This document shows, one piece after another, positions 43,410-52,417 of a DNA stretch of 64,000 bases (position 1 is the first letter of the stretch; each line of letters begins with the position of its first letter). Source of the DNA: Alphaproteobacteria bacterium (lineage in GTDB: Bacteria > Pseudomonadota > Alphaproteobacteria > UBA2966); contig JABILA010000110.1 of NCBI GenBank assembly GCA_018654745.1, forward strand, positions 1 through 64,000. The letters run 5' to 3'. Under the pieces are notes generated by a model that made no database searches, was not told the DNA's origin, and was given only the letters and a program-made list of their open reading frames with translations. A program made the position numbers and the translations under genes.

Positions 43410-45304
43410 GATCTCAAAAGCTCCTTCGCACTCGCACGGTCGCTTTCCACGGCGGCCCGGACAAAGTGTCCTTCGCCAATGTCGACCAGATGCGGTTTGA
43501 TGTCTCCGGTTTGTGTAAACGGGGCGTCCCATGCAGAGGGATCAGATGTTTTGCCTTCCATCAACGCCGTCAGGTCCAGCCTTGAATCCGGGTCTGTTTT
43601 TGGCACGGCAGACAGCAACGCCCTGGTATAGGGATGCACCGGGTTGGCAAACAGTTCTTCGCGCGGTGCCATTTCGACCAGGCGTCCGGCGCACATCACG
43701 GCGATCCGGTCGGCGATATAATCCACCACGGCCAGATTGTGCGAAATAAACAGATAGGTCAGCCCCAGCTTTTCCTGCAGGTCTTTCATCAGGTTCAACA
43801 CCTGGGCCTGGATCGATACATCCAGGGCCGAGACAGGTTCGTCACAAATCAGCAAGGAAGGTCGCAAGGCCAGGGCACGGGCGATGCCGATACGCTGGCG
43901 TTGTCCGCCGGAAAAACTGTGCGGGTAGCGACGCAGGAAGCTGACATTCAAGCCAACCAGTTGCACCAGTTCCTTGACCTTTGCGAAGCGCTCTTCTTCC
44001 GTGCCGATATTATGAATGACCAGCGGCTCGCTGATGATATCAAACACCGTCATGCGTGGGTTCAGTGATCCGAAAGGGTCCTGGAAGATATATTGAACCT
44101 TGCGGCGATAGGCCAGCAAATCGGCCCCCTTCAAGGAGCGCACATCGATATCTTCACCGCGATCATTCAGTCTGATTTCACCGGCATCGGCACTGAAGGC
44201 GCGCATGACCATTTTACTGGCGGTGGTTTTGCCGCAACCGCTTTCGCCGACCAGGCCCAGGCATTCGCCGCGTTCGATATGAAAAGAGACATCATCAACA
44301 GCCAGCTGAGAACCGCCCGGTTTGCTGCCGAACAAGGACGTCTTGCGGGTCGAGAAACTTTTTGTCAGGCCTTCGACCCTCAGCAAGGGATGTTTGCTGT
44401 CTTGCTCTGGCTCGGCCCGGCGCTCTTCCATTAAATGCGCTGTGTCGGTCTTGATCTCGCGGATCGGGATCAGACGTTCGCCGGGCTTCATGCCAAAGCG
44501 GGGCACGGCGCGTAGCAGGGCTTTCAGATAAGGGTGTTGCGGGTCACGGAAAATGTCGTGCAGGGTGCCGCTTTCCATGACCTTGCCGTGATACATGACA
44601 ACAATCTCGTCGGCCATGTTGGCGACCACACCCAGATCGTGGGTGATCATCAGGACGGCCATACCCAGCTTGTCGCGCAGGTCGTTCATCAGTTTCAGAA
44701 TCTGGGCCTGAATGGTGACGTCGAGGGCGGTCGTCGGCTCATCTGCAATTAACAGGGCCGGGCGACAAATCAGGGCCATGGCGATCATGGCGCGTTGGCG
44801 CAGGCCGCCGGACAATTCAAAGGGATATTTATGTACCGACTGGACCGGATCCGGAAAGCCAACCAGCTCCAGAATTTCAATGCTGCGTTCCAGGGCCTGG
44901 GCGGCATCGCATTTTGAATGCAGCTCGCAGGCTTCGCCGATCTGGTTGCCGATGGTGTGCAGCGGCGACAGCGAGGTCATGGGTTCCTGGAAAATTATGG
45001 AAATGCGGCCGCCGCGCAGATTGCGCATGGCACTGCCATCGGGACTCAATTTGGCGATGTCGACGAAATTGCCAGGCTTGTCGGGATCAAAAAAGACGAT
45101 TTCGCCGTTGGTGATATGCGCCGGTTTGGGCAGGATGCCCATGATGGCCTGACTGATGACGGTCTTGCCCGACCCGGATTCGCCAACGATGGCTACGGTT
45201 TTGCCTTTGGGCACACGAAAGGACACGCCCTCGACGGCTTTGACCACGCCTTCGGGCACGCGGAATTCGATCTTCAGATCACGGACAAGAAGTACATTGC
45301 TCAT
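43406..45304 (-). CDS. Oligopeptide-type ABC transporter ATPase, two fused ATP-binding domains
   Basis: A 632-residue fusion equivalent to DppD plus DppF (YejF-like). Domain 1 has VGESGSGKTVIS, LSGGLRQRAMIAMAL and LIADEPTTALDV. Domain 2 has VGESGCGKTTASKMV, FSGGQRQRIGIARAL and LICDEPVSALDVS. Both appear fully catalytic. HPYLKALL and HPYTRALLSAVP are the two oligopeptide-binding-type C-terminal motifs. First gene of the transporter set: ATPase, binding protein, permease B, permease C. Its ATG 45304 overlaps the stop of the upstream membrane protein gene by four bases. Confidence 0.95.
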   Translation of the reverse strand: MSNVLLVRDLKIEFRVPEGVVKAVEGVSFRVPKGKTVAIVGESGSGKTVISQAIMGILPKPAHITNGEIVFFDPDKPGNFVDIAKLSPDGSAMRNLRGGRISIIFQEPMTSLSPLHTIGNQIGEACELHSKCDAAQALERSIEILELVGFPDPVQSVHKYPFELSGGLRQRAMIAMALICRPALLIADEPTTALDVTIQAQILKLMNDLRDKLGMAVLMITHDLGVVANMADEIVVMYHGKVMESGTLHDIFRDPQHPYLKALLRAVPRFGMKPGERLIPIREIKTDTAHLMEERRAEPEQDSKHPLLRVEGLTKSFSTRKTSLFGSKPGGSQLAVDDVSFHIERGECLGLVGESGCGKTTASKMVMRAFSADAGEIRLNDRGEDIDVRSLKGADLLAYRRKVQYIFQDPFGSLNPRMTVFDIISEPLVIHNIGTEEERFAKVKELVQLVGLNVSFLRRYPHSFSGGQRQRIGIARALALRPSLLICDEPVSALDVSIQAQVLNLMKDLQEKLGLTYLFISHNLAVVDYIADRIAVMCAGRLVEMAPREELFANPVHPYTRALLSAVPKTDPDSRLDLTALMEGKTSDPSAWDAPFTQTGDIKPHLVDIGEGHFVRAAVESDRASAKELLRS

Positions 45305-45876
45305 CGAAGGTGTGCGTCTCCGTAATCTTTTTCTGCAGGTGCCAGTTCTGCGGGTGCAAGTTCTGCAGGTGCCAGGCCCATCGCCTTCAGGTTTTCCAAA
45401 GTTGTTGTTTCAAGGTTCAATCCGTTTATACCTGCAATTCCTGTCGTTTCGGCAACAATCTGTTCAAAGCCGTCAATGGCGCTGTCCAGAGACAATTTTT
45501 CACCTTCACCGCCCAGCTGCAGCTGCATCCAGCCTGCCTCACGGTCCCGTCGTGTTGAAAAGTACCTTAACTTCAAAACTTGCATATTGCGCCACGAAAT
45601 CGACTTTTTCGGCGCAAAACGACCTGCGGTCCTGATGCCCTTGTCACAAAGCATTACCGTCGTGGCCTGTCGGATCATCGTGCGAAAGCCGAATATCAGA
45701 AAAACAATCACCAACAAAAACAGAATAACCTTCAAAACATCGACCAGATCGACCAGTAGCAATGGTCCTGCGGTCAGTATCAAACCAATTGATGTTCGGA
45801 ATAGATCGCCTGCCAGCGCACGCATCGGGTATCGATGTCGCGACTTGACCTGCCAATCGTCCCCTCCCACCATCAT
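45301..45876 (-). CDS. Hypothetical two-helix membrane protein with PH-like domain
   Basis: Not recognised. The 191-residue protein has two adjacent hydrophobic segments (about residues 28-65) followed by a beta-rich soluble part (VMLCDKGIRTAGRFAPKKSISW, then WMQLQLGGEGEKLSL) reminiscent of bacterial PH-domain membrane proteins. The C-terminus carries a threefold APAEL repeat encoded by a 15-base tandem repeat. It is sandwiched by four-base overlaps with the deacetylase gene before and the ABC ATPase gene after, so it is translated as part of a long operon. Confidence 0.72.
   Translation of the reverse strand: MMVGGDDWQVKSRHRYPMRALAGDLFRTSIGLILTAGPLLLVDLVDVLKVILFLLVIVFLIFGFRTMIRQATTVMLCDKGIRTAGRFAPKKSISWRNMQVLKLRYFSTRRDREAGWMQLQLGGEGEKLSLDSAIDGFEQIVAETTGIAGINGLNLETTTLENLKAMGLAPAELAPAELAPAEKDYGDAHLR
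45332..45376. repeat. 15-base tandem repeat, three copies
   Basis: Three consecutive 15-base units of the form TCTGCAGGTGCCAGT (with two or three changes each) encode the APAEL repeats at the end of the membrane protein gene. In-frame unit length means copy number could vary without disrupting the reading frame. Confidence 0.8.
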
Positions 45877-46679
45877 GAAAGCTTAAAGGCTTCATGCGCA
45901 TCAAGCCAGCGTACAGAAGGCTGTTCCGCTGTCCAGGCCGCAAATTTTTCCAAAAAGGCCCATGTTTTCGCATCCTGGACCAGATGATGGGTTAAAATGC
46001 CGGTTATTTCCCCCTGATCGGCGGATAAACCCGCTGATCTTCCGCGTTTAGTCACCAAATGCTCTGTCAGCAGGTCCAATGTCGCGACTTCTCCCAAAAA
46101 TGTCTTGTCGGCTTTCCAGTTTATGGGGTCGACATGGCAATTGTTAATATGCAGGCCGGCATGCACAGAGTTCGGATCCCGGTCTTTGTAGGTCGACAAG
46201 CCGACAAAACCGGTTTCCGTTAAAATCGGGATCAAGGCGTCGGGGATCCGGTTCCAGGGCGGCACCAATACCGGTAAGGCGCGGTCGGGGAATGCATTAT
46301 TCAATAAGGCCAGGGCGCGAACAAGGTCGGCGGTCATATCCGCCAGGGGTCGCTGACTGGTGAATTCTGCTTTCTTTTCGTCTGCAAGTGCCCGGTTCCG
46401 ATGGTCCAGGCCATGAACCAGCAGACAGGTATCCGCTGCAAACAGGTCCGTATTATGGGCCAGGGTTTCCGACATATTTGCCGGAATGACGGCCAGGGAA
46501 AGAGGAATATCGTATCGCTGACTGATACCTGTCAGGCGTGCCAGTTCTGGTGTTGGCTCAATGACATCGTCGTCCCGCCACCATAATGCGACTTCCCGGC
46601 CTGCGATCTGCCATTTTTCAACTTCATCGGAAAGGCGTTGCCAGGCCGTCTGAATATCTGTGGAGGCCGTCGACATCAA
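45873..46679 (-). CDS. Polysaccharide deacetylase-like protein
   Basis: A 268-residue NodB-homology-like hydrolase. VALWWRDDDVIEPTPEL has the aspartate-rich motif 1, LLVHGLDHRN the histidine motif, PVLVPPWNRI the motif-3 proline/tryptophan segment, and ITGILTHHLV the catalytic histidine motif. It would remove N- or O-acetyl groups from a glycan. There is no signal peptide, so it may act on cytosolic precursors or lack export. It overlaps the following and preceding genes by four bases, in an operon with glycosyltransferases. Confidence 0.85.
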   Translation of the reverse strand: MMSTASTDIQTAWQRLSDEVEKWQIAGREVALWWRDDDVIEPTPELARLTGISQRYDIPLSLAVIPANMSETLAHNTDLFAADTCLLVHGLDHRNRALADEKKAEFTSQRPLADMTADLVRALALLNNAFPDRALPVLVPPWNRIPDALIPILTETGFVGLSTYKDRDPNSVHAGLHINNCHVDPINWKADKTFLGEVATLDLLTEHLVTKRGRSAGLSADQGEITGILTHHLVQDAKTWAFLEKFAAWTAEQPSVRWLDAHEAFKLS

Positions 46680-47836
46680 TCGTCCCAGGTCACAGCGTCA
46701 GCCCAATCATTGACCAGTGTTGCCGATCTCCTGGCCCCGCCCGTATCGATAAAGGCCCCTGATGGCGGCCCGTTGACGGCCTTGTCGACAGCGGCGGCGA
46801 GAATGTCGGGCGACAAGGTCGCTTCGTCAACAACATGCAAAACACCTTGTTCGGACAGCAACCGCGCTCGCAAGGTCTGTTCCGTCTCAATACCACCGGC
46901 ATAGGGCACAACCACAGCCCGGGCCCCGGCGTGCAGGGTTTCCATGATCGTGTTGTAGCCGCCCTGGCTTATGGAAACAGCGCAATTGGCCAGCAGACTG
47001 GTAAAATCGGGCCGCGCACGTTCCACCACGACGCCATTGGGAGCCAGTGATTTCAGGTCTGAAAATTCCGCTTCGAGAACGGTGTGGCCGACCAGCAATC
47101 GCCAGACCCGGTCATTCAGGCCGCTAACGGATCTGGCCTGCATTGCAGTGCGCAACAACTGGTCGCCAACTGCGCCGCCACCGGCAGAAACGATCACTTC
47201 ACCAAATCCGGGGCTGTCTGGGCCGCCTTTTATGCCAGAAGTATCAACGACATAGCCGGTATAGCGTGCTTTGTCGCCAAGTCGTTCCGCATGTGGAAAG
47301 GTTTGATCAAAGGAAATCAGATTGGGGTCGCCGTGCATCATCACGTGATCGAAATAGCGATTGATCAGATCAATCATCTCGTCGTTGCGGCCCGGCTTTT
47401 TTTGCGCCACCAGAATATCCCGGACCGAACAAATCACAGCTGGTGGTTTGGCCGCAGATGTTGCGGCGTCCAGCAAGGGCAGCAGTTCAAACCGCATTTG
47501 GCGGCGACCAAAGGGGAACAGCTCGAACATCAGGATATGTGGCCGGGTTTCCTGCCACGCCGTCATCAATGCGTCGGCACGGCGTTGTCGCCAGGCGTCG
47601 TCTATGGGCTGATCGCTTTCGTCGACCAGTTCCTTGAAATACAAGTCGACCGCGCGCACCGGGGGCAATTGTTTTAATGTTGCGCCGCCGATATCCAGAC
47701 CGGGTACGGGACTGCCACCTGAGACCAGCGTGACCTCCAGACCAGCGGCATCCATGGCACGCACCAGGGTTGCCGCTCGTCGCAGATGGCCAATGCCCAG
47801 AAGGTGTTGCACATAAAAGAGGACGCGGTGTGTCAT
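46676..47836 (-). CDS. MurG-like glycosyltransferase (GT-B fold)
   Basis: A 386-residue protein beginning VLFYVQHLLGIGHLRRAATLVRAM, with the glycine-rich N-terminal loop of GT28/MurG-like enzymes. The donor-site region is ISQGGYNTIMETLHAGARAVVVPY. EVIVSAGGGAVGDQLLRTAM marks the start of the second Rossmann domain. It has the same architecture as the protein at 50983, with the shared GxGHLRRAxTL motif, so the two are paralogues in one operon. Its substrate is unknown. Confidence 0.85.
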   Translation of the reverse strand: MTHRVLFYVQHLLGIGHLRRAATLVRAMDAAGLEVTLVSGGSPVPGLDIGGATLKQLPPVRAVDLYFKELVDESDQPIDDAWRQRRADALMTAWQETRPHILMFELFPFGRRQMRFELLPLLDAATSAAKPPAVICSVRDILVAQKKPGRNDEMIDLINRYFDHVMMHGDPNLISFDQTFPHAERLGDKARYTGYVVDTSGIKGGPDSPGFGEVIVSAGGGAVGDQLLRTAMQARSVSGLNDRVWRLLVGHTVLEAEFSDLKSLAPNGVVVERARPDFTSLLANCAVSISQGGYNTIMETLHAGARAVVVPYAGGIETEQTLRARLLSEQGVLHVVDEATLSPDILAAAVDKAVNGPPSGAFIDTGGARRSATLVNDWADAVTWDD

Positions 47837-47876
47837 GGTTTCATTTTATACACCGGGCCGCGCTTTTGGTCAGCCA

Positions 47877-48491
47877 TCAGGACAAATTAGTCAGTGGTTC
47901 ACCGACAGGCACATTCATTTTCCACGGCCTGGGGCTGCCATCGCGGTCCAGCTCAAAGATATGGGCGCTAGTCCAATCCAGCTTTACCGGTGCCTTGCCC
48001 ATCATGTCCCAGTTATAAGCCAATGCCATGACGGCCCGGATCACCCCTTTATGGCAAACCGCCGTTATGCCAGGCCGGGTTCCAGCGATATCGGACATCC
48101 AGGATTTCAGGCGCTGCTGCACATCACGCGGGCTTTCGCCGCCTGCGGGCCGAAAATCCAGACCCTTGTCTTCATTCTCCTGCAATGCCGGGCCAAGTTC
48201 TGCGCGAAGGTCGGCAAGTGTGCGACCCTCCCAGTCTCCCCAGTTCATTTCCATCAGGGCTGGCTCAAGCGGTGGGGCAAAGCCGCACAGCAAACCGGCT
48301 GTGGTACGCGCGCGCTTCAAGGGGCTGGACATCCAGTAAAAACCAGCCAGTTCAGGGTTCAGGGCGACACCAATATGATCCCTGATTTGCAGATATCCGG
48401 CGTCCGACAAGGGAATGTCCGTTTGCCCCTGCATACGGACTTCATCATTCCAGGCTGTGCGCCCGTGTCTGATCAGGGCAAGCCGGGTCAT
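47877..48491 (-). CDS. Histidine phosphatase family protein
   Basis: A 204-residue phosphoglycerate-mutase-like phosphatase with the active-site LALIRHGRTAWNDEVRMQGQTD, the second-site ELNWG-like LMEMNWGDWEGRTL and VCHKGVIRAVMALA containing the second catalytic histidine. Such enzymes can dephosphorylate sugar phosphates or small metabolites. Placement among glycosyltransferases suggests a sugar or lipid-carrier phosphate, which is inference only. Its start overlaps the stop of the GT4 gene by four bases. Confidence 0.92.
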   Translation of the reverse strand: MTRLALIRHGRTAWNDEVRMQGQTDIPLSDAGYLQIRDHIGVALNPELAGFYWMSSPLKRARTTAGLLCGFAPPLEPALMEMNWGDWEGRTLADLRAELGPALQENEDKGLDFRPAGGESPRDVQQRLKSWMSDIAGTRPGITAVCHKGVIRAVMALAYNWDMMGKAPVKLDWTSAHIFELDRDGSPRPWKMNVPVGEPLTNLS

Positions 48492-49654
48492 TTTGCGTGT
48501 TCCTTGTTCGATTTGGCCATTTCCAGACCCCTGTTCAGGGTTGCCGCGGCCTGTTGCAGGGATCGCTCGTTTGCAACGAATTCACCTGCCGCAGTGCCCA
48601 TATCAGTGCGCATGTCCCTGTCATCGATCAACTTGCTGACGGCCGACGCGAAAGCCTCCGGATTATCAGGGGGCACCAGCGTTGCCGTGGTTCCGCCCCG
48701 GACAACGTCAGGCACACCCCTGGAATCTCCGGCAACGACCGGCAGTCCTGCTGCTTGCGCTTCCAGCATGGCCATACCGTATGCTTCACCAACCGCTGGC
48801 CAGACACATATGTCTGCCGCGATAAGAATACGGGCAACCTCCGGTCCTGGCTGCTCACCGGCGAAAATAACGTGGTTTTTCAGCTTGTTTCGGCTCTGAA
48901 ACAGATTTTTTGTCTCCGCGGCATATTCACCGTCGCCGACAATTACAAGCTGCCAGCTTGTCGACACCGATATCAGCTCCAGGCTTTTGGCCAATTGTTC
49001 ATAGGAATGATATTTGTCACCTTTTCGCATCATGCCAACAGCGACCAATAGAACATCTGCTGTTGCGCCAAATGACTGGTTCAGGAAATTTCGGGCATCT
49101 GTTTTGTCAGAACGGTCGTATTGAAAAGACGTCGCATCTAGAAAGGGCGGTAAATAGACCAGTCGGTCAGGTGATGCCAAAACGGGTTCAACGCAGGCCA
49201 TATCGTGTCGCGTCAAACAAAACGCACAGTCAGCCTTTTTCAAGCTGGCTTCAACGCTCTCATGGGCCAGTTTCCAGGGACCGTTTGCACGTTTTGGCGC
49301 ATGACTTGGCTCGGCGACGACATAGGGAATACCCAGTGCGTCACTGACAGCTGGACCCAGATGATCAGGTGCCTTGTAATATTGGTGATAGGTGAACCAT
49401 ACGCTCGGTCTGTTTTGTTCGGGCTGTAAAAGACAGGTCTCAATTATGTGGTGTGCTTCCACCCGCCCGGCGGCAAACATACCCTCTTGCAGGGTCGGAT
49501 CTCCGGTGCCTTCATAGCTTCTGAAATCGGACGCAAGGGCAACTTTGTGGCCTGCAAGTTCCAGGGTCGTCATGAGCAATCTGGCCATGCGCCGGTCCCC
49601 TGACGGCACAGGATGCGTTGGTGCTTTCAGGGGGGCATAGAATGAAATACGCAC
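48488..49654 (-). CDS. Glycosyltransferase family 4 protein
   Basis: A 388-residue GT-B enzyme starting MRISFYAPLKAPTHPVPSGDRRMARLL. The C-terminal donor half has LVIVGDGEYAAETKNLF and the EX7E motif in VGEAYGMAMLEAQAAGLPVVAGDSRGVPDV, the hallmark of retaining GT4. It transfers an unknown sugar from a nucleotide-sugar donor. Six bases separate it from the preceding GT4 gene, and the phosphatase follows with an overlap. Confidence 0.92.
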   Translation of the reverse strand: MRISFYAPLKAPTHPVPSGDRRMARLLMTTLELAGHKVALASDFRSYEGTGDPTLQEGMFAAGRVEAHHIIETCLLQPEQNRPSVWFTYHQYYKAPDHLGPAVSDALGIPYVVAEPSHAPKRANGPWKLAHESVEASLKKADCAFCLTRHDMACVEPVLASPDRLVYLPPFLDATSFQYDRSDKTDARNFLNQSFGATADVLLVAVGMMRKGDKYHSYEQLAKSLELISVSTSWQLVIVGDGEYAAETKNLFQSRNKLKNHVIFAGEQPGPEVARILIAADICVWPAVGEAYGMAMLEAQAAGLPVVAGDSRGVPDVVRGGTTATLVPPDNPEAFASAVSKLIDDRDMRTDMGTAAGEFVANERSLQQAAATLNRGLEMAKSNKEHAK

Positions 49655-49660
49655 GTTCGT

Positions 49661-50893
49661 TTACCTGATTTCAGATTCTGAAACTGTACGATTGAACAGA
49701 TTCAATAATTGCTCGATACCCTTGTCCAGCTTGAACTCCGCCCGTACGTTTTTCATGCCGGCGTCAGCCATCGATTGCCGCAGCTCCGGATTACGGCACA
49801 AGGTTTCCAACGCAGCCGTCATTTCGGAAGGGGATTCCGGGGGCACTAACAAACCCGTCCGTTCGTTCGTTATCAGCTCGGGGATTGCTGAAACGGTCGT
49901 ACTGATACAGGCCACCCCCAGGCTCTGGGCTTCCATCAAAACGTTGGGTAAACCGTCCCTGTCACCGTCGTTTGCAATCCGGCTGGCAAGCACAAAAATG
50001 TCTGCCTCACGATAGGCAGCGATGACATCTTCTTGGGACTTTGCGCCCATCCAGTTCGTCCGTTCGGAGATGCCTTTTTGGCTGGCGAGGGCTTTCAACT
50101 TGTCCCGCAAGGGACCTCCGCCGATATGCACAAATCGCCAGTTGATGTCTTTTGGCAGGTCGGCCAGGGCCGATAAAAGTACGTCATATCCTTTTTTGAC
50201 AACGGCCCGTCCGACGGACAGGATTACGACAGGTTTTTCAGCTGAATCAGTGATTTCCGACCGTTCGGTTTTGGGAAATCGTTTAAAATCAAGACCATGA
50301 TAGACCAGGTGTACTTTTTCGGCAGGCGCCAGCGTATCAAGATAATCACGATTGGCGCCGGTACAGGTGACCGCCCACGAACAGTCGTCCAGTTTTTCAG
50401 ATAACTCCCATTTCGGAAGCGTCCAGATATCTTTGGCGTGGGCGGAAACGCTCCACGGAATTTCCTTCATCAAAGCCGCATATCGCGTCACAGACCCGGG
50501 TGTGTGAATAAAATGGGCATATAAATGCCTGATTTCTGACGGCATTTCTGTTGCCAAAACCATTGCCTGGCCGAAACGACGAACGCGATTGGGCGTTGGA
50601 TCACGAAACAGATCCTGAAACCAGATTTTCCAGGTTTTTTTGAAACCGGGCAGCTTGCGTGCTGCTAACCAGGCTTTCAGGACCCGTCCGGGTTCCTGAT
50701 AAAGATATTCTGGCAGGTAGCTGACGGGGGCCGTTATCTTTTTATTCAGATCGTGAATGGCGGTGTCTGTGGGGTGGCGCAAACTGTAGATCTGCAGATC
50801 CATACCGGCTTGCTGCAGGGCCAGAATTTCCTGTGCGATGAACGTTTCGGAGAGGCGCGGATAGCCCTTCAGAACAATACCAACCTTGCCCAT
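49661..50893 (-). CDS. Glycosyltransferase family 4 protein
   Basis: A 410-residue GT4 enzyme: KGYPRLSETFIAQEILALQQAGMDLQIYSLR is typical of colanic-acid/EPS-type GT4 N-termini, and VILSVGRAVVKKGYDVLLSAL opens the donor domain. The EX7E-type motif lies in DGLPNVLMEAQSLGVACISTTVSAIPEL. It probably builds a surface polysaccharide with the neighbouring transferases. It is the second gene of the minus-strand run after a 89-base gap from the MurG-like gene. Confidence 0.92.
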   Translation of the reverse strand: MGKVGIVLKGYPRLSETFIAQEILALQQAGMDLQIYSLRHPTDTAIHDLNKKITAPVSYLPEYLYQEPGRVLKAWLAARKLPGFKKTWKIWFQDLFRDPTPNRVRRFGQAMVLATEMPSEIRHLYAHFIHTPGSVTRYAALMKEIPWSVSAHAKDIWTLPKWELSEKLDDCSWAVTCTGANRDYLDTLAPAEKVHLVYHGLDFKRFPKTERSEITDSAEKPVVILSVGRAVVKKGYDVLLSALADLPKDINWRFVHIGGGPLRDKLKALASQKGISERTNWMGAKSQEDVIAAYREADIFVLASRIANDGDRDGLPNVLMEAQSLGVACISTTVSAIPELITNERTGLLVPPESPSEMTAALETLCRNPELRQSMADAGMKNVRAEFKLDKGIEQLLNLFNRTVSESEIR

Positions 50894-50982
50894 ATCAGCG
50901 ACCAGATTCCATATCAGTTACCAGATCCCACTTTGGTGTTCTGATCCATATCTGCCAACAGGCAAGCTCACTTGAATATTGA

Positions 50983-52248
50983 TCAGACCCGCTTGGCCAG
51001 TATCGTGGGGCTTTCGACATCTCGTTTACGGGCGTGCCGGTCAAGCCAGGGCGCGATCAGGCGACGTACATTCACAAGGCCTTCCAGCAGTCCCGGTACA
51101 ACAACGTCAGAAGGTTTGCTCTGACGTGGCATATGGCGCAAGGCGCTGGCCATAACTTCAGGATCATATTTGCCATCATCTTCCAGCATCCGGATCAGCC
51201 CCAGGCTTTCAGCCTTTGAGGCCCGGATAAACTGCTCCAGCCTTGGCACCTTGCGGGGAACGATGATGGCCTTTTTGTCGAGAGAGAGGATTTCACAAAA
51301 CGTGTTGTAGCCGCCCATGGCGACAATACCGACAGCATTGTCCTCGAGGCTTTCCATGTGCTGTTCAAAGGTTATGGCTTCAACCCTGTCCAGTTGTGAC
51401 GCTCTATTCAGGAAATCAGTCTGCAATTCCGTTTGCATGAACGGCCCCAGGACCAGCAAGGCTGGATAGGGCAGCATCGGATCTGTCTCGTAAGCACGCA
51501 AGACCCACTCGATCAATCCGTCACCATCGCCTCCACCCCCGGTGGTCACCAGCAAATAAGGCTTTTTGGTAATTTCCGGTGGTGGTGTAGTGTTGGGTGA
51601 GCTCGGGACACGGCGCTGCAAATAGCCGGTATAAGTCACTTTCTTGAGGACACTTTCCGGCAAATCAAGTGCGCCCAGGGGCTCGCAGATTTGCGGCAAC
51701 CCATAGACCCAGATATCGTCATAAAGGTTTTTCAGGGCTGGCAGAACCTTCTTGCGCTTCCATTCCGGGACCAGCAAGGCCGGTTCGTCCAGAACATCGC
51801 GCAAGCCCAGTACAAGCCGCGTTCCGCGCTTTTTCAGCATTTTCAGAGTGGGTAGAACCTCACCGCGCAAGCCCGATGGCTCCTTGTCGACAATAAAGAC
51901 GTCGGGATCAAAAATTGCCGCCGTGTGCTTGATGATGGAGGTTCGGATGGACAATGTTTCATCCAGATCGATCAGCAAATTAAGCGCCGTATAGTCGCCA
52001 TTGCGAAGTTTGATGACGCCAGGGATGCGCACAAAGTCCACACGGGCGCGAAAATCAAAGCTGCCGATAATGGGAGAGCCTGACAGGATCAGGACAGAGA
52101 GATTCTTGTTGCTCTCAACCATCGAATGGGCAAGCGTCAGCGCCCGCCTGAGGTGCCCCAGGCCGAAGGTATCGTGACTATATATAAGGACTCTGGCCCC
52201 GCGCCCACTTCCGGCGTCGCTCCCCTGCCCCTCAACTTCGTTCAGCAT
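50983..52248 (-). CDS. MurG-like glycosyltransferase (GT-B fold), second paralogue
   Basis: A 421-residue protein starting with a short Gly/Ser-rich tail and then VLIYSHDTFGLGHLRRALTLAHSM. The second domain has LLVTTGGGGDGDGLIEWVLRAY, and the donor site is GIVAMGGYNTFCEILSLDKKAIIVP. The shared GxGHLRRAxTLxxxM and GGYNTxxExL motifs show common descent with the protein at 46676. It is the first gene of the glycan run and divergent from the ABC exporter gene, with 169 bases between the start codons for both promoters. Confidence 0.85.
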   Translation of the reverse strand: MLNEVEGQGSDAGSGRGARVLIYSHDTFGLGHLRRALTLAHSMVESNKNLSVLILSGSPIIGSFDFRARVDFVRIPGVIKLRNGDYTALNLLIDLDETLSIRTSIIKHTAAIFDPDVFIVDKEPSGLRGEVLPTLKMLKKRGTRLVLGLRDVLDEPALLVPEWKRKKVLPALKNLYDDIWVYGLPQICEPLGALDLPESVLKKVTYTGYLQRRVPSSPNTTPPPEITKKPYLLVTTGGGGDGDGLIEWVLRAYETDPMLPYPALLVLGPFMQTELQTDFLNRASQLDRVEAITFEQHMESLEDNAVGIVAMGGYNTFCEILSLDKKAIIVPRKVPRLEQFIRASKAESLGLIRMLEDDGKYDPEVMASALRHMPRQSKPSDVVVPGLLEGLVNVRRLIAPWLDRHARKRDVESPTILAKRV

Positions 52249-52417
52249 TTGCCGACTATCGCAGAACTTCTGTCCCCGTCAACTAAGAAATTTTGCTTAA
52301 TTTCAAAATACCTATTGCCTAACAACAGGGTTTTCCGGCAACTTTTATACTTGATATTGGGGGCGCTTTCGGATTTCACCTGTTTGAGGATATCCGGACC
52401 GGTTCAACAGGATGGGC

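Noticed and set aside
47339-47348. ATCACGTGAT palindrome as a third parS
   Set aside because: Only the central CACGTG core matches; the outer TGTTT/AAACA arms are missing.
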